A DNA stretch of 22,699 bases from a virus: IMG/VR virus record IMGVR_UViG_3300032083_002535, positions 1-22,699 of that record; one strand, given 5' to 3'. The position numbers were made by a program, and so were the translations under genes. Below, piece after piece: positions 9,801 to 16,452 of the stretch (positions are counted from its first letter, which is position 1; the number at the start of each line of letters is the position of its first letter). Below the pieces are notes generated by a model. That model worked only from the letters and a program-made list of their open reading frames with translations, made no database searches and was not told the origin of the DNA.

Positions 9801-11028
9801 GTTAGGGATGAACCAAGAACAATATGAGTCATTTAAAGAAACTCAAGTTCCTGAATGGAATAAATTTGGAGATTTAATTATGTTGTCTAAAAAAGAAGAC
9901 GCTAATGGCAACATTGTGTACAGATACATACCGTTTTCTTATCAAAATCCTTATGCCTATTTACAAGCTCCTTTCTATGCTTTTTCCGGAGAGATGTCTG
10001 TAGGCAAAAAATTAGGTAGAGATTGGGACGATAGAATGATGAGATCTTTAATGAGTTCAGTTGGAGAAACATTACGTCCGTTTGTCAGTGAAGCTATTTT
10101 AAGTGAACGTCTTTTAGATGTAACTACCAGAGGAGGAGAAACATTAAGAAGATCTAGAGTTTGGTCTAATGATCCAAATACTCCTATTGGAGATAAAGTA
10201 TACGCAGGTTTTGGACATTTACTAGAAGGAATAGAGCCCGGAATATTTACTCAAGCCACTAAACTGACACAAGCTGTTGCTGAAGAAAAAACTCCATACG
10301 GCAAACAGTTTAAATTAGGAGACGAAGCGCTGGCACTGTTTGCTGGGGTTAGAATTTATGATGCTGATCTTAACAATAATTTAAACTTCAAATACAATAC
10401 TTTTGCAGCAGCAGATAGATCGATTGCCGCTACTGCAAAAGGTAGATTTTTTGCAGAAAATGCAACAACAAACACAAGAATAAATTCTTATCAAACTTAT
10501 TTAGAAAACTCGTACAGAAATTTTAATTCTTTTAAAAAATTAACTAATGATTTAGAAAAACTAGGGTTAAGCCCGCAATATATTCAAAAATTTTTAAAAG
10601 ATAGAAAAGCTCAAAAAAATATTAGAGCTAGTGTTAAACAAAACAGGTTTGTTCCTCCTAGTTTTGAGACTTTTTACAACGATGGACGTTTTATAAAACT
10701 TGCTAAAAAATTAGGTGTGTCTAGATCTAGTTTATTTCCTCGAGGTGAGCTAAGAGAAATATATAATAATTTTAGATACAGAGACTTATTTCAATCAATT
10801 AACAGTGTGCGTTCACAAATTAGAGAAGAAAATAAACCGAAAGAATCTTCTGCTAACACTCAAACTCAAAATATTGTTCAAGGCCAAGGAACAACGGCCG
10901 GCGGATCGCCGTTAAAAACTCCGCCAGCACAGGTAACTGGCATAACACAACCATTGGGCGGTTTAGCTTCTGGTAATTTAAGACAAAGAATTATTAGAGA
11001 CGATGAGTTTTTAAAGGATTTAGCATGA
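6838..11028 (+). CDS. Very large internal virion / DNA-ejection protein, 1396 aa
   Basis: This is the largest gene in the window. A consensus ribosome binding site AGGAGG (6828-6833) overlaps the previous stop and fixes ATG 6838. The protein is Lys/Phe/Asn-rich and mainly helical. A Gly/Ala/Val-rich hydrophobic region lies near residues 178-215 and another near 967-991 (GQTIGLSSGAVLSTASLSAL); both could insert in a membrane. A segment with TTQVRNFTSASFF (near residue 722) recalls large polyvalent proteins of phages and conjugative elements. The size is close to T7 gp16 (1318 aa), the ejectosome protein, and it is last in the ejection cassette. I see no lysozyme or lytic-transglycosylase motif at its N-terminus. 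The C-terminus has a Gln/Thr/Pro-rich linker (about 1340-1370). Its stop overlaps the next ATG (ATGA). Confidence 0.7.
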   Translation: MGDKRNYILGTQYGTKGEEFNKLEQILLGLGSGGLKIFEAIAELGAGVSDYFLDTELLTSIEENFPKINVDDGVGKFVELMTQYAVPYRVATKAAGKLMGLKKLDALRKGTGVSGVAKKMGYYGGLGLAVEPIVTTSRDKTLGQAFGITADPKISELTGRARAAATFKQKALMGIEGSGVGAVLPVAGVAAKGALVGATKVAKPAAQALDFAVVNPLSTVLSKGPVGDYITQPVFNTLTKSVAKAKEITKNTLGAKTLDEIRLTRNPENFIGRLQKTIANNLTTSGMVPKNAFDVKQVQSNIFRAKTKDLHNLSQSIDEAITNLAREHKDAKKGFIVDSLPKKEKWYADVGRVVDGDKPLSQLPKDLRRPVKELKDKYSELKKEITDLMTSKEVLNTKGLTLFKKTKIKDRVKALTTKSLQDVLSRGLHGSYAAFTMKDTFKIREPERVKAAVKEVKEFLKSHSKVKGNDAYFETQAKKQIDSFINQAEKSKNAAYFFDEALPNFLIRSKKRPRGKITFMDLTDAKYRQFKTRGLTDSLSSLLGKGGVKESIFDTNIFLAEMVAKKRMINEIFLFNKNTTKAGTKFIFQPDYSEIAREQSKLLGKPIRANSAKSDLTKATNDVYANDVIQQNLENQFKKQYPNIEPPNFKNMGEEFKRAGVSDDPFGYYKYMPDHYVPENIHEALLGEVAGWSVLLDHVPFYKGFLGLKGLTQAGKTVFSPTTQVRNFTSASFFALHNGHIGRPFGGAEHTFADIVKAHIDEVFPSGKISKENVKKVLGEKRTRAIELGVTQSNIAMREIDDLLEDVVSGQSRYATTTALFKKITQSASFKKSQELYTKGDDIWKDYGWRFTQSQLKEALPEGKNFVKDVDELYFEVFGKQFNHLNADGSIKTYMETLEEISAQYVKNTYPNYNYVPKFVRDIRRLPLGNFISFPAEILRTSANLMKFAAKEMASSNPVVRKMGAKRMIGQTIGLSSGAVLSTASLSALGMNQEQYESFKETQVPEWNKFGDLIMLSKKEDANGNIVYRYIPFSYQNPYAYLQAPFYAFSGEMSVGKKLGRDWDDRMMRSLMSSVGETLRPFVSEAILSERLLDVTTRGGETLRRSRVWSNDPNTPIGDKVYAGFGHLLEGIEPGIFTQATKLTQAVAEEKTPYGKQFKLGDEALALFAGVRIYDADLNNNLNFKYNTFAAADRSIAATAKGRFFAENATTNTRINSYQTYLENSYRNFNSFKKLTNDLEKLGLSPQYIQKFLKDRKAQKNIRASVKQNRFVPPSFETFYNDGRFIKLAKKLGVSRSSLFPRGELREIYNNFRYRDLFQSINSVRSQIREENKPKESSANTQTQNIVQGQGTTAGGSPLKTPPAQVTGITQPLGGLASGNLRQRIIRDDEFLKDLA

Positions 11029-11252
11029 GCGACGAAACAAAAATAGCGTTAGAAACACACTTGGCTGAATGTCAATTACGGTATGAAGTGTTTGAAGAAA
11101 AACTTGATAATGTTCAAGCACAACAAGAAAAAATAAATAAACACACATTTGAATTGAGACAAATGATGACGTGGTTTATGGGTGCAGCAGCGTCGTTCGC
11201 TGCAATATCTATTCTACTGAGTATTGTGTGGGTGTTCCAAAAACTTCTTTAA
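11025..11252 (+). CDS. Small membrane protein, candidate holin (XhlA-like architecture)
   Basis: The ATG overlaps the preceding stop as ATGA (11025-11028), so translation is coupled to the end of the virion operon. The 75 residues consist of a charged coiled-coil-like helix (about 1-45, with EEKLDNVQAQQEKINKHTF), one transmembrane segment (about 49-71, WFMGAAASFAAISILLSIVW) and a two-leucine end. A coiled-coil N-terminus with one C-terminal membrane helix in 70-90 aa is the architecture of XhlA-type haemolysin/holin proteins. A role in lysis, or as an anchor for an unseen endolysin, is inferred. The last 44 bases overlap the end of the opposing nuclease gene. It could also be a general membrane-associated accessory protein. 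Confidence 0.65.
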   Translation: MSDETKIALETHLAECQLRYEVFEEKLDNVQAQQEKINKHTFELRQMMTWFMGAAASFAAISILLSIVWVFQKLL

Positions 11253-11514
11253 CGTATATTATTCTAACAGTTAAATTTTTTGCTGACTTGTTTTTTGTTC
11301 TGTTAATTCTTCTCATCTTGCCTTTGTCCATTCGTTCACTATGTGTTTTCACATCATACAAATCAATGGTTCCAATTTTTGAATCTATTACAACGAGGTC
11401 GCAAGGGCCTTTGCCTCCCAAATCATAATAGACATGATGGTAGGGTCGAGATAAAAACTCTATTGCTGCGAGCAATTCGTTGCGTATACCTTTTTGTTGT
11501 TTGCTTATAGCCAC
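11209..11514 (-). CDS. PD-(D/E)XK nuclease, Holliday-junction-resolvase-like, 101 aa
   Basis: The short protein has the core of the PD-(D/E)XK nuclease fold: Glu13 in the first helix (GIRNELLAAIEF), Asp39 in GPCDLVVI, and D54-V55-K56 in LYDVKTHSE, with strands before and after. This is the arrangement of small archaeal Hjc-type resolvases and VRR-type nucleases, enzymes that cut branched DNA using divalent metal. All putative catalytic residues are present. Its start overlaps the end of the SNF2-type helicase gene by 10 bases, so the two are probably co-translated and may act on the same branched substrates during replication or recombination. It ends tail-to-tail over the small membrane protein gene. 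The exact substrate is unknown. Confidence 0.72.
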   Translation of the reverse strand: MAISKQQKGIRNELLAAIEFLSRPYHHVYYDLGGKGPCDLVVIDSKIGTIDLYDVKTHSERMDKGKMRRINRTKNKSAKNLTVRIIYVKEVFGTPTQYSVE

Positions 11515-12959
11515 TCTTTAAGTTCTTCACCTAATATTTCATTTGCAATATTTATTTTAGAACGTAATGCCTTTACTATTTTTTCATCAACAGTGTTCTC
11601 ACATATTAAATCCACATAATTAACTTTATGTTCTTGCCCTATTCTATGTGCGCGATCTTCTGATTGTAATCTTTTTTCCAAGTCGTAGCTGTTTGAGTAG
11701 TACACTACCGTGTTGGCCGCTGTAAGTGTAATTCCGTACCCTCCGGTTGATGGATTTCCAACGAAATAGCGTGCAGGGCCCTTTTTCTCTTGAAACAGAG
11801 TGATTTGCTTCTGGCGGACCTTTGCATCCACTGCACCGTAATATGCCACTGTAGAGGCTTCTCCGTAAGCTTTTTTTAAAGCAGCGACTATATTTTCTAT
11901 GTCTGCAACGTAAGTCGCCCATATTATGACCTTGCCATCTGTCTCTTCAAGCACAGACATTAGTTCTGACATTCTGTTGTTTTTAAGTTGTTTAATTGTA
12001 CCGTCATCAGCTTTAAACGTGCCACATGTTATTTGATGAAGTCTTAACAGCTGTGTCAACACGCTCATAGTAGAGCAAACTTTACCGTCAAGTTCTGCTA
12101 GTGCAATTGCTTTCATTGAATCATACGTTTTTCTTTGTTCTGGTGTCATTTCAATAATACGTTTTTGATAAACTTTTTCTGGCAAATCTAAACAATCTTC
12201 TTTTAATATTCTGTAAGAAAATTGAGATACAATATCGGATAGTTCTGCCAAGTTACGGTAGCTGTCGTGAGGCCTTACTATATTTACAAAACGTCCATTC
12301 ACATTAATTGTTTGCATGTGAGCGTATCGATTACGAAACGCTACAAAAGAGTCTTGTCCTAGCAATTCAGAATCTAAAAAATCACATTGAGAATACAGAT
12401 CCAATGGGCTTTTGGTAACAGGACTTCCTGTCATAATTCTTTTATATTCAGCGTTCATGCCAACAGATAATATGTTTCTTGTTCTTTGAGCCGTAGGTGT
12501 TTTAATAGATGTGCTTTCATCTACTGCCATCATTGCTTTATATGCCCACAAAAACTTTTCAGCTTCATCACGACCGGGTTTAGTAGAGAACGCTTCTACA
12601 TTTATTACAAAAAATGTAAGGTGAGGGTCTCTTGTTTTTGAGTATAATTGAGACAACATTTCTTTATCGTTTTTGGAACGAGAACTAGGTGCTACCCAAT
12701 AAAACGTTCTGCATTGTATGTGTTTGGGAATATGTTTAGGTATCTCTTGCTCCACCCAGTTTTTGTAAACACCTTTTGGTGCAACAATAACAGCGGCATT
12801 TATTTTTCCGTGATCATACAGCATAGCTATATTATCCAACAATATCTTAGACTTACCCGTACCCATCTCACAGAATAACGCGTAGTTTTTCTTATCCCAA
12901 CTTTTTTTCAAAGCCGTCAATTGATGCTTGTACGGCTTTGTTTTGAACTTGTAATTCAT
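11505..12959 (-). CDS. SNF2-family superfamily 2 DNA helicase/translocase, 484 aa
   Basis: The motifs of SNF2-type ATPases appear in order: YKHQLTAL Q-motif region (residues 10-17), Walker A EMGTGKS (31-37), VIVAPKGVYKNW motif Ia (57-68), DEST Walker B (147-150), MTGSPVTKSP motif III, a second RecA domain with KVIIWATYV motif IV, GGYGITLTAANTVVYY motif V and QSEDRAHRIGQ motif VI (432-442). It couples ATP hydrolysis to movement on double-stranded DNA or to branch remodelling. In phages such enzymes are usually placed in replication or recombination. The length covers only the helicase core, with no accessory domain. The gene runs against the neighbouring operons and is followed by a 10-base-overlapping nuclease gene. 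A sigma70-like promoter lies directly upstream (12986-13013). Confidence 0.88.
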   Translation of the reverse strand: MNYKFKTKPYKHQLTALKKSWDKKNYALFCEMGTGKSKILLDNIAMLYDHGKINAAVIVAPKGVYKNWVEQEIPKHIPKHIQCRTFYWVAPSSRSKNDKEMLSQLYSKTRDPHLTFFVINVEAFSTKPGRDEAEKFLWAYKAMMAVDESTSIKTPTAQRTRNILSVGMNAEYKRIMTGSPVTKSPLDLYSQCDFLDSELLGQDSFVAFRNRYAHMQTINVNGRFVNIVRPHDSYRNLAELSDIVSQFSYRILKEDCLDLPEKVYQKRIIEMTPEQRKTYDSMKAIALAELDGKVCSTMSVLTQLLRLHQITCGTFKADDGTIKQLKNNRMSELMSVLEETDGKVIIWATYVADIENIVAALKKAYGEASTVAYYGAVDAKVRQKQITLFQEKKGPARYFVGNPSTGGYGITLTAANTVVYYSNSYDLEKRLQSEDRAHRIGQEHKVNYVDLICENTVDEKIVKALRSKINIANEILGEELKEWL

Positions 12960-12962
12960 ATA

Positions 12963-12990
12963 TTGTCTTTCTTTCTAAAGAAGATATAAT
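12963..12990 (+). promoter_or_regulatory. Sigma70-like promoter for the rightward replication operon
   Basis: A -35-like TTGTCT (12963-12968) and a perfect -10 TATAAT (12985-12990) are separated by 16 bases. Transcription would start near 12997, giving a short leader before ATG 13025. The spacer holds a small inverted repeat (TTCTTT-CT-AAAGAA, 12969-12982) that could bind a regulator. It is the only gap before the + strand replication block, so a promoter is expected here. The assignment rests on consensus match and position. Confidence 0.6.
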
Positions 12991-13013
12991 AAGAAACATT
13001 TACAAATAGTCAA
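12986..13013 (-). promoter_or_regulatory. Sigma70-like promoter for the leftward helicase-nuclease pair
   Basis: Read on the - strand there is TTGACT (13013-13008), a 16-base spacer and TATTAT (12991-12986), each matching the consensus at five of six positions. It points at the SNF2 helicase start at 12959. Its -10 box overlaps the -10 box of the opposite promoter by five bases, so the two could not be occupied simultaneously. Confidence 0.58.
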
Positions 13014-13024
13014 GAAAGAAAAAT

Positions 13025-13384
13025 ATGACAGTTTACTGTGTGCAAGAACCACCGGGAACATCAAGAGGTACACCAAAAATGGATGTGATGAAAGCATTAC
13101 CTTTTGGAGATGTAAAATTTTTGTTTACAGAAAGAGCACAGTTGGTATATAGTGCCGGTGCACTTATACATGAACTTAGAAAGAAACTTGAAAATTTTAA
13201 TGACGAAGATTATCTACTTCTTGTGGGTGATCCTGCTATCATTGCTGCTACTAGTGCTGTAGTTTCCGATATCAACAACGGTAAATTTAAGATGTTGAAA
13301 TGGGATCGAGAATCTGCTAAGTATTATCCATTGAGTGTAAACTTATATCAGAAAGAAGAGAATAATGGAGAAGATCAATTTTAA
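13025..13384 (+). CDS. Conserved phage protein of unknown function, 119 aa
   Basis: This is the first gene after the divergent promoter gap and so probably among the first transcribed of the replication block. The product looks globular alpha/beta. It contains a strand-helix element LLLVGDPAIIAATSAVVSDI (residues about 64-83) followed by GKFKMLKWDRESAKYYPLSV and a charged Glu/Asn tail. I have seen similar uncharacterised proteins in marine podovirus genomes upstream of replication genes, but no function is known to me. No catalytic motif, metal site or membrane segment is visible. The end overlaps the next gene by 20 bases in another frame. The ribosome binding site is weak (AAGAAAGAA). Confidence 0.75.
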   Translation: MTVYCVQEPPGTSRGTPKMDVMKALPFGDVKFLFTERAQLVYSAGALIHELRKKLENFNDEDYLLLVGDPAIIAATSAVVSDINNGKFKMLKWDRESAKYYPLSVNLYQKEENNGEDQF

Positions 13385-13925
13385 AGAAGATGAAATAGAG
13401 CAAGTCACAAACGACGATGCCGCAACAATCGGTGCACTTTGTCAAGAGTTAGTTGACACAGAAGCAGAGATTGATTCACTAAAAGAATTATTAAAACAAA
13501 AACAAGAGCATGCTCTGGACATCAGACAAGTTAAGATTCCAGAATGGATGCAGGATAAAAATTTATCGCAGTTGAAACTGAATGATGGCAGTTCAATTGA
13601 CATAAAGAATTTTTATGGAATTACGATACCAAAGGACCCCGATCAACGGTCCACGGCGTATCAATGGCTTCGAGACAACAACCTTGGTGACCTTATTAAG
13701 AATGAGATTGCCGCTAGGTTTGGACGTAACGAAGACGGGAAGGCGTTGGAATTTGCCAAGTTAGCCACCGCAAATGGGTATGAGGTTGAGCAAAATTTAA
13801 AAGTTGAACCTATGACTCTAAAAGCAACTCTTCGGGAACTGCACGAAAAAGGTGCGGCTCTACCACCAGAAGAGATATTTAAAACGTTTGTGGGTAGACA
13901 AGCAAAAGTTATAAGGAAAAAATAA
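13365..13925 (+). CDS. Conserved phage protein of unknown function, 186 aa
   Basis: The start ATG 13365 is preceded by GAAGAGAA within the preceding gene, which it overlaps by 20 bases. The N-terminal 65 residues are a helical, probably coiled-coil region (LCQELVDTEAEIDSLKELLK). A compact domain follows, with IPEWMQDKNLSQLKLNDGSS, ITIPKDPDQRSTAYQWLRDN and DLIKNEIAARFGRNEDGKAL. The C-terminal part includes VEPMTLKATLRELHEKGAAL. The pattern matches a family found in many tailed phages next to the gene of the 263-aa protein, with which it may form a complex. An accessory role in DNA replication or single-strand DNA handling is inferred from context only. The next ATG lies 2 bases downstream. Confidence 0.72.
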   Translation: MEKINFKEDEIEQVTNDDAATIGALCQELVDTEAEIDSLKELLKQKQEHALDIRQVKIPEWMQDKNLSQLKLNDGSSIDIKNFYGITIPKDPDQRSTAYQWLRDNNLGDLIKNEIAARFGRNEDGKALEFAKLATANGYEVEQNLKVEPMTLKATLRELHEKGAALPPEEIFKTFVGRQAKVIRKK

Positions 13926-13927
13926 CA

Positions 13928-14719
13928 ATGAACAAAGTAGCAAAAACAAAAAGCAACGGGCAAGCACTCACTGCAGTTAGTCTTGACTCAATCATATCAG
14001 ACGCTGAATCATTATCGGGGCTCGAGAACGTGAACTCCGCAGATGACTTGGCACTGCCTTTCTTAAAAGTATTGAGCCAACTATCGCCGCAGTGCAACAA
14101 AACCAGTAACAATTTTGTGGAAGGTGCCGAACCCGGCATGATCTATAATAGTGTTAGTGGCAAACTCTATGACGGAGAAGAAGGGATCGATATCGTTCCT
14201 TGTTTCTACAAGCGAGAGTATATAGAGTGGGGCGAGAGAGGCACAGGGAGCGGAGCTCCTATTGCAATTCACGACTCTGACTATGACATAAGTCAAGCTC
14301 CGAGAGACGCAGGTTTTCAAAACAGGTTGCCGAATGGTAACATTGTAGAAGAAACTGCAAATCACTTTGTATTGGTCTTAGATGGTGACGGAGGCTTTGA
14401 ACAAGCTTTGATTACTATGAAATCAACACAGAGAAAAGTTTCTCGTAAGTGGAACTCTATGATGCTTCAAGTTAAGATGCAAGGTCCAGACGGAAAGTCT
14501 TTTACACCACCATCATATAGTCATGTGTATAGAATAAAAACTATACCACAGTCCAATTCAAAAGGGACGTGGTTTGGTTGGGAGATCTTTAAGATTGGCC
14601 CGGTTCAATCACAAGGCGTGTACGATGCCGCAAAACATTTCGCACAAGGCGTTAATAAAAACGCTGTGAAAGTGGAGCACTCAGACGAAGCGCAAGTCTC
14701 ACAAAAGAAAGCGTTTTAG
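13928..14719 (+). CDS. Conserved phage replication-region protein, possible ssDNA-binding protein
   Basis: The 263-aa product starts with a basic, flexible N-terminus, then a conserved-looking core: LENVNSADDLALPFLKVLSQ, GAEPGMIYNSVSGKLYDGEE, GIDIVPCFYKREYIEWGERG and NHFVLVLDGDGGFEQALITM. Alternating strands and aromatic/basic residues (KSTQRKVSRKWNSMML) would fit an OB-like or single-strand-DNA-binding protein, and it stands where phages often carry that gene. This is inference: it lacks the acidic C-terminal tail of classical SSBs and ends QKKAF. It is followed at once by a strong terminator, so it closes the first replication transcription unit. Similar proteins in marine phage genomes are usually left hypothetical. 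Confidence 0.72.
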   Translation: MNKVAKTKSNGQALTAVSLDSIISDAESLSGLENVNSADDLALPFLKVLSQLSPQCNKTSNNFVEGAEPGMIYNSVSGKLYDGEEGIDIVPCFYKREYIEWGERGTGSGAPIAIHDSDYDISQAPRDAGFQNRLPNGNIVEETANHFVLVLDGDGGFEQALITMKSTQRKVSRKWNSMMLQVKMQGPDGKSFTPPSYSHVYRIKTIPQSNSKGTWFGWEIFKIGPVQSQGVYDAAKHFAQGVNKNAVKVEHSDEAQVSQKKAF

Positions 14720-14726
14720 TTAGAAC

Positions 14727-14754
14727 AGGGCGGCGATAGCCGCCCTTTCTTTTT
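14727..14754 (+). terminator. Strong intrinsic terminator between the 263-aa gene and the primase
   Basis: Perfect 8-bp stem AGGGCGGC / GCCGCCCT (14727-14734 and 14739-14746) with a GATA loop, followed by TTTCTTTTT. It starts 8 bases after the stop of the preceding gene and ends 9 bases before the probable primase ATG at 14764. It is the most GC-rich short stretch nearby and fits the textbook form of a rho-independent terminator. Confidence 0.88.
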
Positions 14755-14763
14755 GTGGGGTTC

Positions 14764-16452
14764 ATGAAAGATAGATTATTTATTAGACAGGTATTCAAAG
14801 GAAACGAGAACGCTTACGGCACCTACGTTCCATCTGGAGAAGTAGACTCTAGAGGAAAAGCAAAAGGTTCTTGTAAGACCTTGCCTCTGCCAGAGGGAGA
14901 AGTGTTATCTGAAGACGAAACATTGTGGAAGAATCATTTAGATGGTGTTCAAAGTATAGGTGTTATTCCAATTAACAAACAACACGAATGTTTTTGGGGA
15001 TGCATTGATATTGATAGTTACAAAGGATTTGATCACAGGCAACTTCTTGTAAGTATTAAAAGAGCAAAGCTTCCTTTTATTGTTTTTAAATCTAAGAGTG
15101 GTGGGGCTCACGTTTACATATTTTTTAAAAATCCTGTTAAAGCAAAAGCACTGAGAAAGAAATTAGACAAGGCCGCCTCTTTGCTTGGATTTAAAGGCCA
15201 AGAGATATTTCCAAAGCAAAGTGAATTACCGACAGGTTTCTTTGGCAACTACGTCAACACTCCATACTTTAATGCGCATAATCCAGATCGTTATGCGATG
15301 GTGTTGGATGACAACGAGCAAGTAAAACAGTTGTCGTTGCAGGAATTTTTTGCAGTGTACGAGAACACACTTGTTGAATCAATAGATAAATTTGTAATAA
15401 AAACTGACACTGTATTTCCGGATGGTCCTCCTTGTAATAATTGTATAGCTCTTCGTGGTTGCGCTGAAGGTGGTCGTAACATGTATCTTTTTAATGTGGC
15501 TGTAATGTATAAAAAAATGTACGAAGAGAGCGGAGAAGACTGGTTTTCTAAACTTCAAGAAGCAAATCAAAAATACATAACAAATCCTTTATCACCAACA
15601 GAGGTGTCTAGAATATATTCTTCAGTCACGAGTCACACAGAGTCTTCGGTAAACTCTATTACGGAAGAGGGAGAGCACTTAGACGAAGAGAGCACTTCGA
15701 GTTATCACTATTTGTGTAAGCAAGAACCTATGAAAAGTTACTGTAATCGTGAAGAGTGCATACCGAGAAAGTACGGCGTAACACGGACAACGGACGGTGA
15801 TGATAATCAAACAGACATATCTCAAATACATAAAGTATTAGATGACCCTGTTTTTTATTATGTGACGTTTGAGAACGGCGTTGTTATGAAAGCAGAAGTT
15901 GATGACATTTTTGAAGAAAAGAATTGGAGAAAAAAAGTTGGTGTGACTTTAGATTTTAAACCTGCACGAATGGGCGCAGACGATTTTGATACATACATTA
16001 ATCATCACATGAGAGAGCATTTAGACATTATGGAGTTGCCAGAAGGTGTTGGAAGGAACAATAGAATACACAAAGGAGTTGAAGACTGGTTGTCTGGCAC
16101 AGGACGTGGGGACGATGTTGAAGGTTTATTGCAGGGCAGTTCTTTCTACGATGAAAAGAAAAATAAAATATTCTTTAAGTTTGAAGATTTGCGTTCGGCA
16201 TTGGTGTCAACAAAAATTATTAGAGACACACAAAAAGAATCTTCTTTGCTATATGATTTTGTAAAGAAGCCGTACGAAATACAGATTGATGGTAAAACAG
16301 AACGAGTTAAAAACCCGGGTTTGAATGGAGAGCAAACAAAGAAAACTGTAAATAAAAAAACTATTCACGTGTGGGTGGTAGATTCAAGATTGTTTGATCT
16401 TGTAGGGGACAATGTTGAACCAAAAGAAATTATAAAAGAAAGGGCGTTTTAA
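14764..16452 (+). CDS. Archaeo-eukaryotic-type DNA primase (AEP / PrimPol-like), 562 aa
   Basis: The catalytic core of an AEP primase is visible: GCIDIDSYKG with metal-binding Asp82 and Asp84, then SKSGGAHVYIFF with Ser112/His116, then EIFPKQSEL...GNYVNTPYF (residues 147-169), the pattern of the primase of TOTE-type elements. It synthesises primers, and possibly longer chains, at the replication fork. Two cysteine clusters follow (C224, C227, C233 and C318, C327, C332) that could hold zinc or an iron-sulphur centre. Residues about 235-300 look like a PriCT-type helical domain, and 345-562 are an unassigned C-terminal domain. ATG 14764 was chosen over the in-frame GTG 14755 because the GTG lies at the end of the terminator U-tract. 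The stop overlaps the next ATG by one base. Confidence 0.8.
   Translation: MKDRLFIRQVFKGNENAYGTYVPSGEVDSRGKAKGSCKTLPLPEGEVLSEDETLWKNHLDGVQSIGVIPINKQHECFWGCIDIDSYKGFDHRQLLVSIKRAKLPFIVFKSKSGGAHVYIFFKNPVKAKALRKKLDKAASLLGFKGQEIFPKQSELPTGFFGNYVNTPYFNAHNPDRYAMVLDDNEQVKQLSLQEFFAVYENTLVESIDKFVIKTDTVFPDGPPCNNCIALRGCAEGGRNMYLFNVAVMYKKMYEESGEDWFSKLQEANQKYITNPLSPTEVSRIYSSVTSHTESSVNSITEEGEHLDEESTSSYHYLCKQEPMKSYCNREECIPRKYGVTRTTDGDDNQTDISQIHKVLDDPVFYYVTFENGVVMKAEVDDIFEEKNWRKKVGVTLDFKPARMGADDFDTYINHHMREHLDIMELPEGVGRNNRIHKGVEDWLSGTGRGDDVEGLLQGSSFYDEKKNKIFFKFEDLRSALVSTKIIRDTQKESSLLYDFVKKPYEIQIDGKTERVKNPGLNGEQTKKTVNKKTIHVWVVDSRLFDLVGDNVEPKEIIKERAF

Noticed and set aside
11505-12959. SNF2 helicase plus nuclease as an anti-phage defence system
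   Set aside because: The pair lies within a phage genome between virion and replication genes, lacks the methyltransferase or other partners of SNF2-containing defence systems, and fits replication or recombination better.
14755-14763. GTG start extending the primase by three residues
   Set aside because: It sits directly at the end of the terminator U-tract; ATG 14764 is more plausible and the extra residues (MGF) carry no conserved feature.
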